DNA from: Malachius bipustulatus
Lineage: Eukaryota > Arthropoda > Insecta > Coleoptera > Melyridae
DNA: 64,000 nucleotides
Assembly (NCBI GenBank): GCA_910589415.1
Contig: OU342634.1
Coordinates: forward strand, 2,170,001 to 2,234,000
Direction of reading: 5' to 3'
The notes under the pieces were generated by a model. The model saw only the letters and a program-made list of their open reading frames with translations, was not told the origin of the DNA and made no database searches. This document shows, one piece after another, positions 44,990 through 56,400 of this stretch. Positions within the stretch are counted from its first letter, which is position 1; every line of letters starts with the position of its first letter. Both the position numbers and the translations under genes were made by a program.

Positions 44990-46998
44990 GTAAGTATTAC
45001 ACTCGTTGCATTAATACATTCCACCAGAGGAAGGTACGCAGTTCACACTCTATTGTAGAGATGAGCTTTATCTAAGCTCACGGTATATTTTTATCCAAAA
45101 AATCTATGTTAATCTAATTATTATAAAGTTTTTGATGTTATATTAGCTTATAAAGTTTTTTTTTAAATTTATGAACACTTATTTGTTATAATAAATACGT
45201 ACAGCAATCAAAATATTAGCAAATAAAAAAGAATAAGTGTAACTCGAAGTCAGAATTAAGACACCTTTCATTCTTGTGATTGTTGTACAACGTGAATAAT
45301 ATTTGGTAAATAACAATGAATTCAAAATCCCTATGCTGCGAAGGCAAACACAACATACGGTAATATAAAAAAAGTTGTTTCCGATTTTGAAAAAAAGTAT
45401 ATCTACTAAAAATAGTATACCTGTGTATAGACCATAGCCGCAACATGCACGCAATCTTTTACAGCAATTTATATAAAAATTACAAATGAATTAATTTACA
45501 GAATAATTGGAATTACACCGATAGAAAGTGCAAGTGGGTTCAGATAATACCAGTATTGAATACTTGACAACTCAAGAACCAGGCACCACCATTACTACAG
45601 TCAACCTGTATAGGCAAAGCAATTTTATCAGTGTATCAATTAAAGGGCTTGCTGGACTCCACATGCCAGGCACATTTAGTTGACATAATAATTACACATT
45701 TTTTAAATGGAAATTATCCGTAAGTAATGCTGCATTTGAAAATAATGATAATGCTGAATTATCAAGTGCTTATGTGGAAGAAAAATAAATTAAAAATAAT
45801 TCATTATATTTTAGATATATTTTTTTTTGTTAGAAAAATAATGTTACCTATTTGATTTTGCAGAAGAACCATTTAATTCGGTAATTTAAATTAATTTTTA
45901 AATGTGAATTGAATTACCATAATATTTCATTCCAGTTTCAGATATCTCGCTTTTAAATGGTACATATTCTCAAAATAAATAAAAAAATGATTGCTATTAA
46001 AGTACCTATGTTTTGTAATTTTCTTATTAAGTATATAAAATACTGTTATTTATTTTTTTTGTATTCGAATTTGGATCAATTTTCATTTTGATTTATGTTA
46101 ATTTATGTAAAAATTTTTTTTACATAAATAAAAAGTTATAAAATAACTATTGTATAAAAGTTGGGTGAAAAGGTTAAATAATTTTGAATAAATTAAAATA
46201 TGCTTATTTTGATTTTTTAATTTATCCCGATCCCCTTCATCGAAATAAAAAAAACAGGTGGTATTAATAAACCATGCATTTTAACAATAAACTAATAATT
46301 TTTTCCTGAACAGCTAATGATAATTATTGATTATAATGCAGGTGCTGATCATTAATAAACTTAACTTAGCTTAAACTTCCAAAAAATAATGGCTAACTTT
46401 TGTCATGTGACCACTGAGATATTTAGTTTATGATAAAGCAATAATGCACTTATAGCAAAGCAATATTATGTACAATCAACATTCTGATTTTGCAATATTA
46501 TCTGATCATAAACAAATCATCATTTATCAGAAATGAAAAAAAGTTACTGACTAAAATGCATTGATTCCCATACAACATGTGTTTATTTATGAAAAGCTTA
46601 CATGGTATACATACAAAAATCAACAGATTTATGAAAAACACGAGAAGTTCATGATAATATAAACGAAAACTTTATGGTAAATTTTATATTTAACTCTTGT
46701 GGACTTGTGGTAAACACATCTGCTCAAACTAAAATCACGTTTATTGCAAACTAATATTAGTTAGGCAGAATCGAAACTAGCGCCTAGTTAATCATAACAT
46801 GGGCTAGTTAGGATTAAACTATTACTTCTCTCAGTGTAAACAAGGGGCATGTTACTCATGTCATGTCAGTGGTCAAGGCGCAACCAGCCTATGACGTCAG
46901 GCTTGCTAACCTGCCTGAAACCTGAAACAATAATTACGTTACTTTGAATCGACTACTACTTTAACGTCATTCAAATTCAAAGACGTAAAAGAGTCTTA
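44990..46998. other. AT-rich interior of the hAT-like element
   Basis: No transposase-like coding sequence is seen in either strand. Frames of 76-91 codons at 45179-45454 (minus) show no motif. Confidence 0.5.
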
Positions 46999-47147
46999 TG
47001 CCCGTATTCACAAACGATAATTTCCTAAATAATTACGTAATTATTTAAATGAGTGAGATGGAGATATGCAGTTTTTTTGCAATAGAATGAGATGGGGATA
47101 ATGGATTACGTAATTATTTAGGAAGTTATCGTTTGTGAATACGGGCG
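46999..47147. mobile_element. PIF/Harbinger-like MITE, GCCCGTATTCACAAACG ends
   Basis: GCCCGTATTCACAAACGATAA at the left pairs perfectly with its complement at 47126-47146, and the next 20 bases (AATTACGTAATTATTTA) pair as well. TTA at 46996-46998 and 47148-47150 is a 3-bp duplication typical of PIF/Harbinger. The whole 149 bp is nearly one hairpin. Confidence 0.8.
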
Positions 47148-47154
47148 TTAATTA

Positions 47155-48760
47155 CGCCGTGTCCTAGCTGCATCCGGGTAATGCGTTGCGTGCGATGCGG
47201 GGAACGCACGCAACGCAAACTCGCACGAGAAATTTTGAGTGTGTCCTAACTCCTAACTGAATGCGTGCGGTGCGGGCGAGAAAATGGTTTCCAATCCAAC
47301 TATTTCTGGTGCAGCTTCAGATTAAATACGTTTTAATTTGGAAACCAGTAGGTTGTTGGAGCTTGAAAGACTTGAAAATCACAGAAAGAAACATGTTACT
47401 TAAGAGAGAGAATCAATAAGACGCAAGTAATATATAGAAATAGGTATACGCTAAGTAAGTATCGGATGTTTGCGGAGCGCGCGTCTCCTCGTGGATTTTT
47501 TTCGCACTTTTGTGCGGCATACTAATTGTTGACAGCTCGTTTCAATAAAATGAAACCTTTCTTAAAATCATTATTTGGAAGTGTATTTCTAGATTTTTGA
47601 ATTTATTATGACTACAATTATTATTAAAAGTCATTTCCAAGCACCCAGTCTCGACTGCTTTCGTTTTAAATCGTTGAGAAATGGGCGAAATCTCATGATG
47701 AGTTTTCACATGAGCGATGTCAGAGAATACGTTTACATGGAACTTTTATTCAAAGAACCGCTCTTTTAGAGAGACTCCTGGTGCACATAGCACTCATAAA
47801 AATGAAAAAACCTATTATTGTCCCATTGTTCAGGTGATATATTAATTGTTCCATTAAAAAAATATCACCTTTCTTGTCAAAACATAATAAGTTCACATTT
47901 CACCTCATGTTTTAGGGTTTTTTATTCAGCTTATGTATAATAATAATTATCGAAGAGTTTTGGACATATTTTGCAGCTGTAAAGCAAGAAAATGTTACCC
48001 TTCGTCTGAAATACAGCTCGAAAAAATTATAGCAGTAGTTATTGTTTTATTAGTATTACTTATATGCCTTAAATTATTAACTAAAATTTTTAACTTTAAC
48101 TTACTATCTAAAAAAAGATTCAGGAGTAATAAATACGTATGTAATCGCAAGCATTTAAGGTACTCGTGTACAACGACAAACCCTTCCCGATGTTTTTTAT
48201 ACCTGAACGACCTCATGTTTGCAATAACAAAAACATTAAAATGAATAGCGGGCACGCAGGACTTGCCGCATGAAAGTGTCAAATTTGCCTACTTGGTGGC
48301 GCCACAATAGTTACTTGTTTAGCCTATAGATTTGATAGATAGATAAATAGCAGGTAGGTTAAATATAAAAAGGTCTACAATAGAAGTTAATAGACCTCAT
48401 ACTTACTTTAAAAGCCTAAATTCGAGACATTTTCACATTCCCAGTGTACCTTGACTCTTGTTCTTGTAAAATAGATTTCTCTTATTGCACAAAATGTTTC
48501 ACTTTGGCACGAAGGCAATCGAAATTAAAAAAATTTCCTGCCCGCCGCAAAAATCGCAAGATTTTGACAGATGAAAATACTACATATTTCAATTTAAAAC
48601 AATGCGTGCGTTGCGGTGTCGTTTTATCGTACGACTTTGCGGGCAAACGCGTCTACTGAGGACACTCCCATTGCTTTGCATGTGTTTTATTTTAATCGTT
48701 CCCCGCAACGCACGCACGCAACGCACGCAACGCAGTCCCCGATGCAGCTAGGACGCGGCG
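47155..48760. mobile_element. PIF/Harbinger-like element, CGCCGTGTCCTAGCTGCATC ends
   Basis: CGCCGTGTCCTAGCTGCATC at 47155-47174 is the complement of GATGCAGCTAGGACGCGGCG at 48741-48760, with one mismatch. TTA duplications lie at 47152-47154 and 48761-48763. Subterminal zones hold many copies of GCGTTGCGTGCG/CGCACGCAACGC (47180-47215, 48600-48735), again like transposase-binding arrays. Two short frames (103 codons at 47933, 71 codons at 48444) show no DDE or MADF motif. I treat the element as non-autonomous. It starts 4 bases after the preceding MITE's TTA. Confidence 0.82.
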
Positions 48761-48783
48761 TTAGTTTTATTTTTTATCAATAA

Positions 48784-50010
48784 GGGCCGGTTGTTCAATC
48801 GCGAGCTAAGCCGAGGCTTATATAGTTGAACCGAAGCTTAACTAAACTCGGGCTTATCTTCGAGCCGCGTTGTACAAGTGCAATTGGTGCTAAGCTTAGC
48901 TAAGCCAGAGACAACAACGTTTTTAACGAGGTAGTAGTAGAGCTTAGCACACGCACATGCTCAGAGCGTCGACAAACTGACATTTGATACTTTATATGTA
49001 TATAGCCGCAAAATTTTAAATTCGCGTTCGCGAACTCCTCATTTTCATATAGGTAGTATTATAAGATCTTAGTTCGTAACGTAACTGAGTAAACTGACCT
49101 AATATGGATATAAGATCATGGGTGTCATAATCAGCGATGATGAGGATCGTGCTACTGCTACAGGCTGATATATATAATATAAAATAATAAATTAAATAAA
49201 TAAACAGAAATTTAACCGAGATTTTGATATCAATAATGAACTAGAAAAGGATCAAAAACCGTGATAATCAACACGCGTGAACTGAATAGTGAAACTGAAA
49301 TGGCATGGGTCGCAAGTCGCAACGCAACGCAAGCAGCCAAGACTCACAGGCCCGATTGTTCAAACGTAAATAAAAAATTTTCAGATAGGTAGGTAATTAC
49401 TGATTTTAAAATGCCCTGTATTATGAGAATATTGGTCTGATGTGGTCGAAAATAAATTCTGCTTCCTTTAAGAAGAAATAAATTACTGATTAAAAATACA
49501 AGATAATTAATTACTGTTGGGATTTTTCTATTTTGTATTTTTCGATAAAATAAAACACCACTTTATAATAACGAACTTCCTTTATTTTTGTAAATCAATA
49601 ATAATAATTACTCGTCTCTCACGGTCGATTCGCTACTCGCTACTACCTGCATTGATTGCTTATCAACTTATGGAAGGAGGCCTCGTCATACATTAGTCAG
49701 AGGCGGTTAGGCGTAAATTCGAATTCTACGAATTACATTCGCCGTATTTTCAAAATTTGCAATTTAAAATCAGTAATTATCTCAAAATTTTCAATTTACG
49801 TTTGAACAACCGGCCCACATGTCTCATATACAGGTTATGTTGACGTTGAGCTCGGCTTAAGCGCCGGATATTGACGGTTTAACCTGAACCGTCCTTAAAC
49901 CACGCACTGACAGTTAAACTTCTATTGTACAACCCAAATTTGAGGCCAAGCCAGGTTTAACACGAGCTCAGAGTTAAGCCGCTGCTGAACCCCGAATGTA
50001 CAACCGGCCC
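48784..50010. mobile_element. PIF/Harbinger-like element, GGGCCGGTTGTTCAA ends
   Basis: GGGCCGGTTGTTCAATCG at 48784 pairs imperfectly with ...GTACAACCGGCCC ending at 50010. TAA duplications lie at 48781-48783 and 50011-50013. Words such as GCTTA(G/A) and AAGCTTAGCTAAG are repeated in the left 180 bp, and TTAAACC/GGTTTAAC near the right end. It carries a nested copy of a related element at 49349-49816. No coding sequence. Confidence 0.82.
49349..49816. mobile_element. Nested Harbinger-like MITE, GGCCCGATTGTTCAAACG ends
   Basis: Left GGCCCGATTGTTCAAACGTA and right ACGTTTGAACAACCGGCCC are inverted with one mismatch. The ends are related to those of the enclosing element (GGGCCGGTTGTTCAA), so the element has inserted into a relative. 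Confidence 0.72.
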
Positions 50011-50236
50011 TAATGAATAAATTGTTTTTGATACTTTTGAATTGAAGTTAGTAGTAGCAGTAACGAATAGCGATTGATTGAGATTGATGAGAGAGATAAA
50101 GAGGAATGACTGAAATGAATTTGAATAGTGACACTGTCATTACTAGTGACAGTGACAGTGCAATTGCGCAGGACTGTGACTCGTTTTCAGATCGGTTCCC
50201 TGCTGACGGCATGACGTCATTACTATCCGTAAAAAT

Positions 50237-50399
50237 ATTATTTGACGAGTAAAATTTCTCGAGTAGTTGTAATTGTACTTATCCGTACGAGTAGTAAGTA
50301 TTTTGGATGGAAAGTACTTGTGAGTAAAAAATTACGAGTAGTGTTTTTACTCGTAATAAAAATACGAGTAAAGTACTCGAGTATACATGCCCAGCTCTG
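50237..50399. repeat. Right subterminal ACGAGTA array
   Basis: This is the counterpart of the left array, with ACGAGTA/TACTCGT or one-base variants near 50237, 50287, 50333, 50349 and 50363. It ends in the complement of the CAGAGCTGGGCA terminus. Confidence 0.8.
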
Positions 50400-50407
50400 A
50401 TTTAAAC

Positions 50408-51898
50408 CGACTTGACACAATGCGAGAATAATATAAATGTACAACTGTGCGAAGGTCATTAAAGAAACGAAGAAGAAGAAATATAGCATTCGAGCTATCA
50501 ACGGTTGACATTTGACATTGACTTTTAATTATGAAAGACGTTTTGCGTTGACGTTTTATGACGCTAAAAGTACAAAAAATTACAAATAAATAAATCAACA
50601 AAAACTCTACCGGGCTGGCAGGGCAGCTGGTCGCATTTTGCATTTTGCATTATTGCATTGCAGGTCGGCTCTGGCTGTTGCCGTTGCCGAAGCTGAAGTC
50701 TGCTGGATTGGATAATGGGTATTCGCTCGATTATTCGGTGTCCGTCCTGTACTGTACTGTGTATTCGTAAATCGTATTGCTCAGGTTTCAGCTGAAGAAT
50801 AATAATTTAAATTATCATTTTTAATGAATAGTGACTTAACAGTGATTTGATGTTAGATACACCAATTGTTAATTTTATTATGTTTGATTCCCGATTAAAG
50901 AAGCTCTGGTAATTATTACTCAAAATGTGTAAGGTTGAGACCCGAGCTTTCAAGATTTTTATCAGATGTTTTGTGCTTTGAAACCGACATGTCCGTAATT
51001 TGTGAAGAAATCTTCGATGAATCCAGCCACCCCTCTGCTGAAGGTTTGTAATTTGCATGATTTTTCATACATACATAATAAGTACTTGGTATTTTTCAAA
51101 TTATCACATTATTTCATGTTGGGGGAAACAAGATACAATACAAATTACAAAAAGAAACTAACTATAGACCTACCTTCTGACTAAAATTGATGTTTACCTG
51201 ACCTGTCAAAAGGGAAAAATACTAATAAAGACTATTACTTGGAATCAAAATTATGACTTGGGTGAAGGGAGGTAGACAAACTGATTGATTAGTCTCCATT
51301 TAGATTGACTCTCAGTCAGTAGTTAATTATGCCCTAAACCACCAAATGTACACAAGACACAACAAAAGCAAACCAGAAATCAAAGTTTTGTTGTTGATTG
51401 GAACAAAACTGCTACAACTTACTACATAACATTTTTGAACCCTACGTACTGGGTCCTGTTCAGGTTTACACGAGTAGTTCAGATTTCCAAAAGTTACTCC
51501 ACAAAGTTTAATGAGAGCTGTCAGATTTGTCAGTGGATTGACAACTTTTACCAATCGCAGTTGTTTCATCCATTCAGTGAATACTGCACCAGTCCCGAAC
51601 CAAAACCTTGCACCTCCACCCCCCTTTTTTACCAAACCTACCTTACCTTCTTAGAAATAGAAAGATCGACATCCACCTTGAACTCGAGCAGCCCTCGGTA
51701 GGACAAAGAGCGTACTGACTTGATTGGATGGGATCCCAGCTTGCAGGGCTAGGAAAAGCAGGGTTATTCAGCCATTACCATTAAAGCAGCTACCGTCGTC
51801 GAATTGAATACCATATCAGAAGCAGCAGGGAGCCAAGTGATCACTTGACCCCTTGACCGTCAAGAATTTGAAAGAAATATCTTACTATCGGGTGATCT
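50408..51898. other. Intergenic DNA, no gene recognised
   Basis: A few 60-100 codon frames are present (for example 51327-51635 minus, 51435-51701 plus), none with a known motif. CATTTTGCATTTTGCATTATT near 50634 is a short low-complexity run. The part nearest 51.9 kb may be 3' sequence of the R1-like LINE. Confidence 0.4.
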
Positions 51899-52042
51899 AC
51901 AAAATTTTTCATCAACTAGCGCCTTGCAAAAAATGAAGGTAAAATGCAAACTATTGGTATGTGTGATCAGGTGCAATGAGCTCAGACATGACTGCAATAG
52001 CCATCTCTCTCTTCCAAGGCACTAGTTGATGAAAAGTTTTGT
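51899..52042. mobile_element. 144-bp MITE inserted at the end of an R1-like LINE
   Basis: ACAAAATTTTTCATCAACTA at 51899 is matched by its near-complement ending TTTTGT at 52042, about 28 bp with two mismatches. The centre (GAGCTCAGACATGACTGCAA) is nearly identical to 15064-15112. The retroelement reading frame continues up to 52043, so the MITE interrupts it. Confidence 0.78.
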
Positions 52043-53055
52043 GGGTCCTTTCTCGAGTTTGTAAACACCTTTGCCTCCGTCTTCTGGGGGGCTAGCCCCA
52101 GGGCGTTGCTCCTGAGCTACCCCGTCACCTTTTCCAGGGCCTTGTTGCCTCTTTCCTCTAGCGGTCCTTTCCCTGGTGCATTTACTACTATGGCAATGTC
52201 GTCTGCAAATGCCACCAGTTTCACTCCGTGCGGCATTCTCTCTTCCAGGACACCGTTATACATCACGTTCCACAGTGTCGGTCCAAGGATGGAACCCTGT
52301 GGCACTCCTCTTCTTACCGGGATCTCTCTTTTTCCCTCTACGAGGCATCTGTCCTTAACATAGCTGTTTATTACCTTGCTAAGGTACAGGAGAGATCGGC
52401 ACTTTCGCCAGAGCTTCCTCGATCCGTCTCCATGAAACCCTGTTGAAAGCGTTCCTGACGTCAATGGTTATTATCGCGCACAGTCCGGGTCTACCTCTAT
52501 GCCCGTATTTTGCTTTCCTTGCCTCCTCCATCACCGACTCTATGGCGTCAATGGTAGATCTTCCCTCTCTAAAGCCATATTGGCCATCTGAGAGGTAGTT
52601 TGTTTCCCTCAATTCTTCCTGCAATCTCCCAAGTAGGAGTATCTCATTCCTTCCATATTTTTGGGAAGTTTCTGTTCCTCATTTGGGAATTATACACCCA
52701 CCTCTAGTGCATACTCCGGTGACATTTCAATTGCCATCTTCAATGTTTTGAGTGTTATACCGTCTCCTCCCGGGGCCTTGTCCAGCTTCATCTTGTTGGT
52801 TGCATTCTTGAGTTCCTCCATCGTGAACTCTGGGACTCTTCTAACCTTGCACTCCAATGCTCTTCCTGGCTCGTCGCTTGGGAACAAGGACCTTATGATG
52901 TTTTCTCTATTCTCCTTTGCCGGTTCATAAGGGGGTTTTAACAGTTTCATCCCTCTCATGGCAATCCCGTATGCGTCGCCCCATATGTCTTCCTTTGCCT
53001 TTTCACATAGGTCTCTCCACGCCTTTATTATATCACACGATATAATATACACATA
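52043..53055 (-). pseudogene. R1-like LINE reverse transcriptase, frameshifted
   Basis: Minus strand, three open pieces. 53052-52690 reads WRDLCEKAKEDIWGDAYGIA and ATNKMKLDKAPGGDGI (RT fingers). 52624-52379 reads YLSDGQYGFREGRSTIDAI and IITIDVRNAFNRVSWRRI. 52464-52117 reads RRGVPQGSILGPTLWNVMYN and the catalytic VAFADDIAIVV. A last trace, ALGLAPQKTEAKVF, follows before 52043. These are R1-clade signatures; R1 relatives in other insects target specific sites, but no target is recognisable here. Frame changes near 52640 and 52450 inactivate it, and no endonuclease is left. Confidence 0.83.
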
Positions 53056-53111
53056 CTACTAACACCACCAACACAGCAGTTCGAGGCCCACCACACCACA
53101 CTGCTTGGACA

Positions 53112-54216
53112 TACAGGGTGTTAAGAAAATGACGGATAAACTCTTCAGTACATTGTAGAGGACACTCAGTAAAGTACGAGAAAAATAATTTAAAAAAATC
53201 CAGAGCTACATTTTAAAAGATATAAGCAAAAGGTCATTATTTACATCTGCGGCTCCTACAGTTTCACTATGGCACCTATATAGGGGTGGAGAACATACCT
53301 ATAGTAACACCAGGAAGGTATTCATTTGCTGGGGAAATGAAAGATAAGCGAACAAAACGGCATCAAAAGAAGGTCTTCCTGAGTGCGGGCCTGTTTAGAA
53401 CAGTGAATATCATAATAAACATGCAAGGTCAGAGTGTCGAGAGGACGGCGGAAACGCGTAAATAACGCCAGAGCCGGTCTGGTAACAGACGCAACATACG
53501 CGGCATGCAAACGCAGTCGGAATATAATAGCCAGCGATGTCGCGTATTTTTGGAGTATAAATGCAAAATAAATGCAAATTTGAAAATAAAAAGCGTGCTA
53601 CCGTTATTCTCGAAGATATTCCTTGCCCTGAAAGTGAAAAAAAAAATAGAAATTCGACCGTAGTGCCAAAGAGGCCTTAGTGGTGACCTTGATATTAGTT
53701 TGCCCTGGCTGTTTTTAGCTTCTTACCCACCCAGCACCCCTATTTCGCTCCTCGGTCCCGAAAAAATTGATGAAACTTAGGAGCCGCGGATGTAAACAAT
53801 TACCAAGCAAAATATTGAACAATAAATTTGGCAACGTTTAACACGATAACAGTTGGTTTTTGTTAATTTCGTCTAGTTTCTAATAATGTAGGTAGTCAAG
53901 GTATCAAAACCGTTGTTGCCAAATGCTTTTTTTTCAGCATCTTAGAAAAGAAAAAAATTCTTATTAAATTTTCCAAGCCAGTAATACATCTTAAGCAATT
54001 TTTTTAATTGATAATGATTAAAGTACCTTTTTTACATCTGTAAAATCATTTAGTTTTTGTAAATACCAAAAAACAAAGATGGTAAAATGTTAACTTTGGC
54101 ATTTTTTATCTCACCAAATTGAAGACCAGAATTTTTTCAATTATTTTTCCGTACTCTACTGAGTGTCCCCTACAATGTACTGAAGAGTTTATCCGTCATT
54201 TTCTTAACACCCTGTA
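53112..54216. mobile_element. Foldback element, TACAGGGTGTTAAGAAAATG ends
   Basis: TACAGGGTGTTAAGAAAATG and CATTTTCTTAACACCCTGTA are exact complements. Arms of about 100 bp are near-perfect (GACGGATAAACTCTTCAGTA, ACATTGTAGAGGACACTCAG). A further inner pair is ATTTACATCTGCGGCTCCTA near 53242 with AGGAGCCGCGGATGTAAAC near 53780. The inner block (53260-53760) is less AT-rich and has no recognised motif. Confidence 0.83.
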
Positions 54217-54742
54217 TAATGTATACCTGTTTGTAGGAAATTTTATAAACTTTAATTTTGTAAAATAAAAACTTCCCTATGCGAACCACCGTTTCTGATA
54301 TGCAGTGTGTCTAGGATAAGGATGAACGAACCGTATGGGGATCTCGGAATAACAGGGTCGGTTAAATTAGCTAAAAAGTGAAAAGTTGTGCAATTTAAAG
54401 GTCACAGATTGAGCAAACCAGAAAATTACACTTGTGTCCGGAGATATTCGAAAAAAACCTAAATCTTGCGATTTCAGTTTTTATTTTTCGATGGCGTTTG
54501 TAAAGTTTCAGTCCAACTTTTAGTTTCAAAGAAATCACCATCGACCTTATTTTTTTTGACCCGTAAAAAAAGTACACCCTGTATTAGATAGCATTTTCAA
54601 TTATGAATTCAACAATGTGGTTTCTTTTGTTTTTTTATATCATATTTCGGTCTAGTAGGCCTCGAACTTACGGTGCTGACAAAATGACAAAAATAATATT
54701 ATTGACATATGAGTACGTACTAATATCTCAATGTGTCAATAA
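54217..54742. other. Spacer with one-sided TACAGGGTG-type remnant
   Basis: AACAGGGTCGGTTAAATTAG near 54352 and GTACACCCTGTATTAG near 54571 may be the ends of a diverged MITE. No gene. Confidence 0.4.
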
Positions 54743-56062
54743 TACAGGGTGTTCCAGTTTGTATGTTCACAACATAACTCCGCCAAAAGGTAGACCACAT
54801 AAAAATAATGGTACTTTTTTCTATAAAATGTTGCTCTAAAATCCTTTATTTTCAAGATGCAAGGTGTTAGTTAAACTTGGAAGAAAAAAATCAATTTTAA
54901 TAGATATCTTCTAAAATATTGAAGATATTTTTTTCAATTTTGGTATAGGTAGGTTAATAATAATATTAATAGAGGGGTAAAATTTTGAAGTGCATTTTTA
55001 AACTTATTTTAACTTTAAACTTTTCCTAAACTTATTTAGGAATTTTATTTTATTATCTGGAAAAAAGAGACTCTTAGCAAAGGTCTCTAGGAGGCTTAGT
55101 TTTTGAGATATTTTGATTTATTTTATGAAAAATAATAAATGTTCACAATAAATGCTCTGGATTCTGGATTTGTAGGGGGGCAGAACAAGTCCGTTGCACT
55201 GACCTCCATTTCCTGGAGTCCTCACTCCTTTAGCCAGCCCAGGCTCAGAATGAACTGGGCCAGGGCATCTGGAGGGGCTCCAGACAATAACTGCTTGAAA
55301 AAATATCCATTTTTTTTTTAATACACCGTTTTCCTAAAGAATAAAAAAAAAATCAAAATAAGTTTATAGTAACTTTTATACTTTACTACTGTCTCATATC
55401 AATTGTCGACGCTAACAAACTCAGAATAGTGAAATCTAAGAACAGTTCTCTCTTGTTGAAGTTTGTAGTTTTATGATGTAATCTTGTTTATAAAAAATCA
55501 AAATATCTGAAAAACTAAGCCCCCTAGAGACCTTTACTAAGAGTGTCTTTTTTCAGGTAATAATATAAAATTTCGAAATAAGTTTAAAAACATTGAATTT
55601 ATCCAGTGGAGTAGAAGTTTTGGGGCTCAAAAAAAAACGCCACTGGTTTTTTTGTACTCCAAAATTTTACCCCTCTATTAACACGTTAAGCGCTAAGCAG
55701 TATTTCCAATTTTTTTCTCGTGGGCCAACAAAATTTTTCATTAGAAAATGTCAAAATAATAAGGGAACAATCATTAATTTTGATAAATTTTGTTTAATTT
55801 GATTGCTTTTTCAAAAAATCTGTGTCGGTCACTGGTGACCGACATGGCCCACTGGGAACTGAATGACCAAGTATTACCCTAGCGGTCATATGACCGCCAT
55901 AGGATATAGTGGTTTCGGGGTTGTGAAATGAGGAGCGCAGGTACACTCTTGTTACCGCGTGTTGCTTGCACGTTGCGTGCATTGCTGTTGACATCGTGCA
56001 CCTGTTTCGTTGGTTTTAGGTTGTGTTTTCAACCTTTATAGTTCATAATAGTGTATTTCATT

Positions 56063-56400
56063 ATGGAAAACCTGAATATAAGTGCCCTTACAAGAAAAAT
56101 TGTTCAAGCTGCTATATGTTCAAAATATTCTGATTATGAAGGTAGGCTTGAATAGTTTATTTTACCTTGATCACAAAAAATGCTTTCACGAAATATTTTT
56201 AGGTTCCTCCACTGACCCTATGCAACTTCCGATTCCTTAGTGGATCCCACATACACTGCCAGTAATGAATCTAACTCGTCAAGTGACGAAAATACGGACA
56301 ATATCAATATTCAGACTGAAAATTTGCCCGTGACAGGGGAAAACAATTCAGATTTAGATACTTCTGTTTCTTCAGTTGTACAGAAGATTTACAAATAGCA
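56063..56400 (+). pseudogene. piggyBac transposase N-terminal region, with likely intron
   Basis: ATG at 56063 opens MENLNISALTRKIVQAAICS...DYEG, ending at a GT donor (AAGGTAGGC). An AG acceptor (ATTTTTAG) lies about 60 bases on. The following acidic Ser/Thr/Asn-rich stretch (VDPTYTASNESNSSSDENTD) leads toward the main frame, but needs one frame change near 56240 and another near 56385. Acidic N-termini are usual in piggyBac transposases. This places the true start upstream of the 56428 methionine. Confidence 0.55.

Larger units (their letters stand above)
44023..50399. mobile_element. 6.4-kb hAT-like non-autonomous element with ACGAGTA arrays
   Basis: Termini are CAGAGCTGGGCACGAGTA (left) and, on the opposite strand, CAGAGCTGGGCATGTATACT (right), flanked by the 8-bp duplication ATTTAAAC. 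CAG-starting ends and 8-bp duplications are known for hAT elements. Subterminal zones are packed with ACGAGTA/TACTCGT in both orientations: about a dozen in 44034-44215 and about five in 50255-50375. They are reminiscent of hAT transposase-binding sites. No BED-finger or hAT dimerisation domain is visible inside. The right half hosts several PIF/Harbinger-like elements. Removing these leaves roughly 3.4 kb of AT-rich DNA with one exon-like segment. An uncommonly large non-autonomous element is the simplest reading. Confidence 0.8.
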
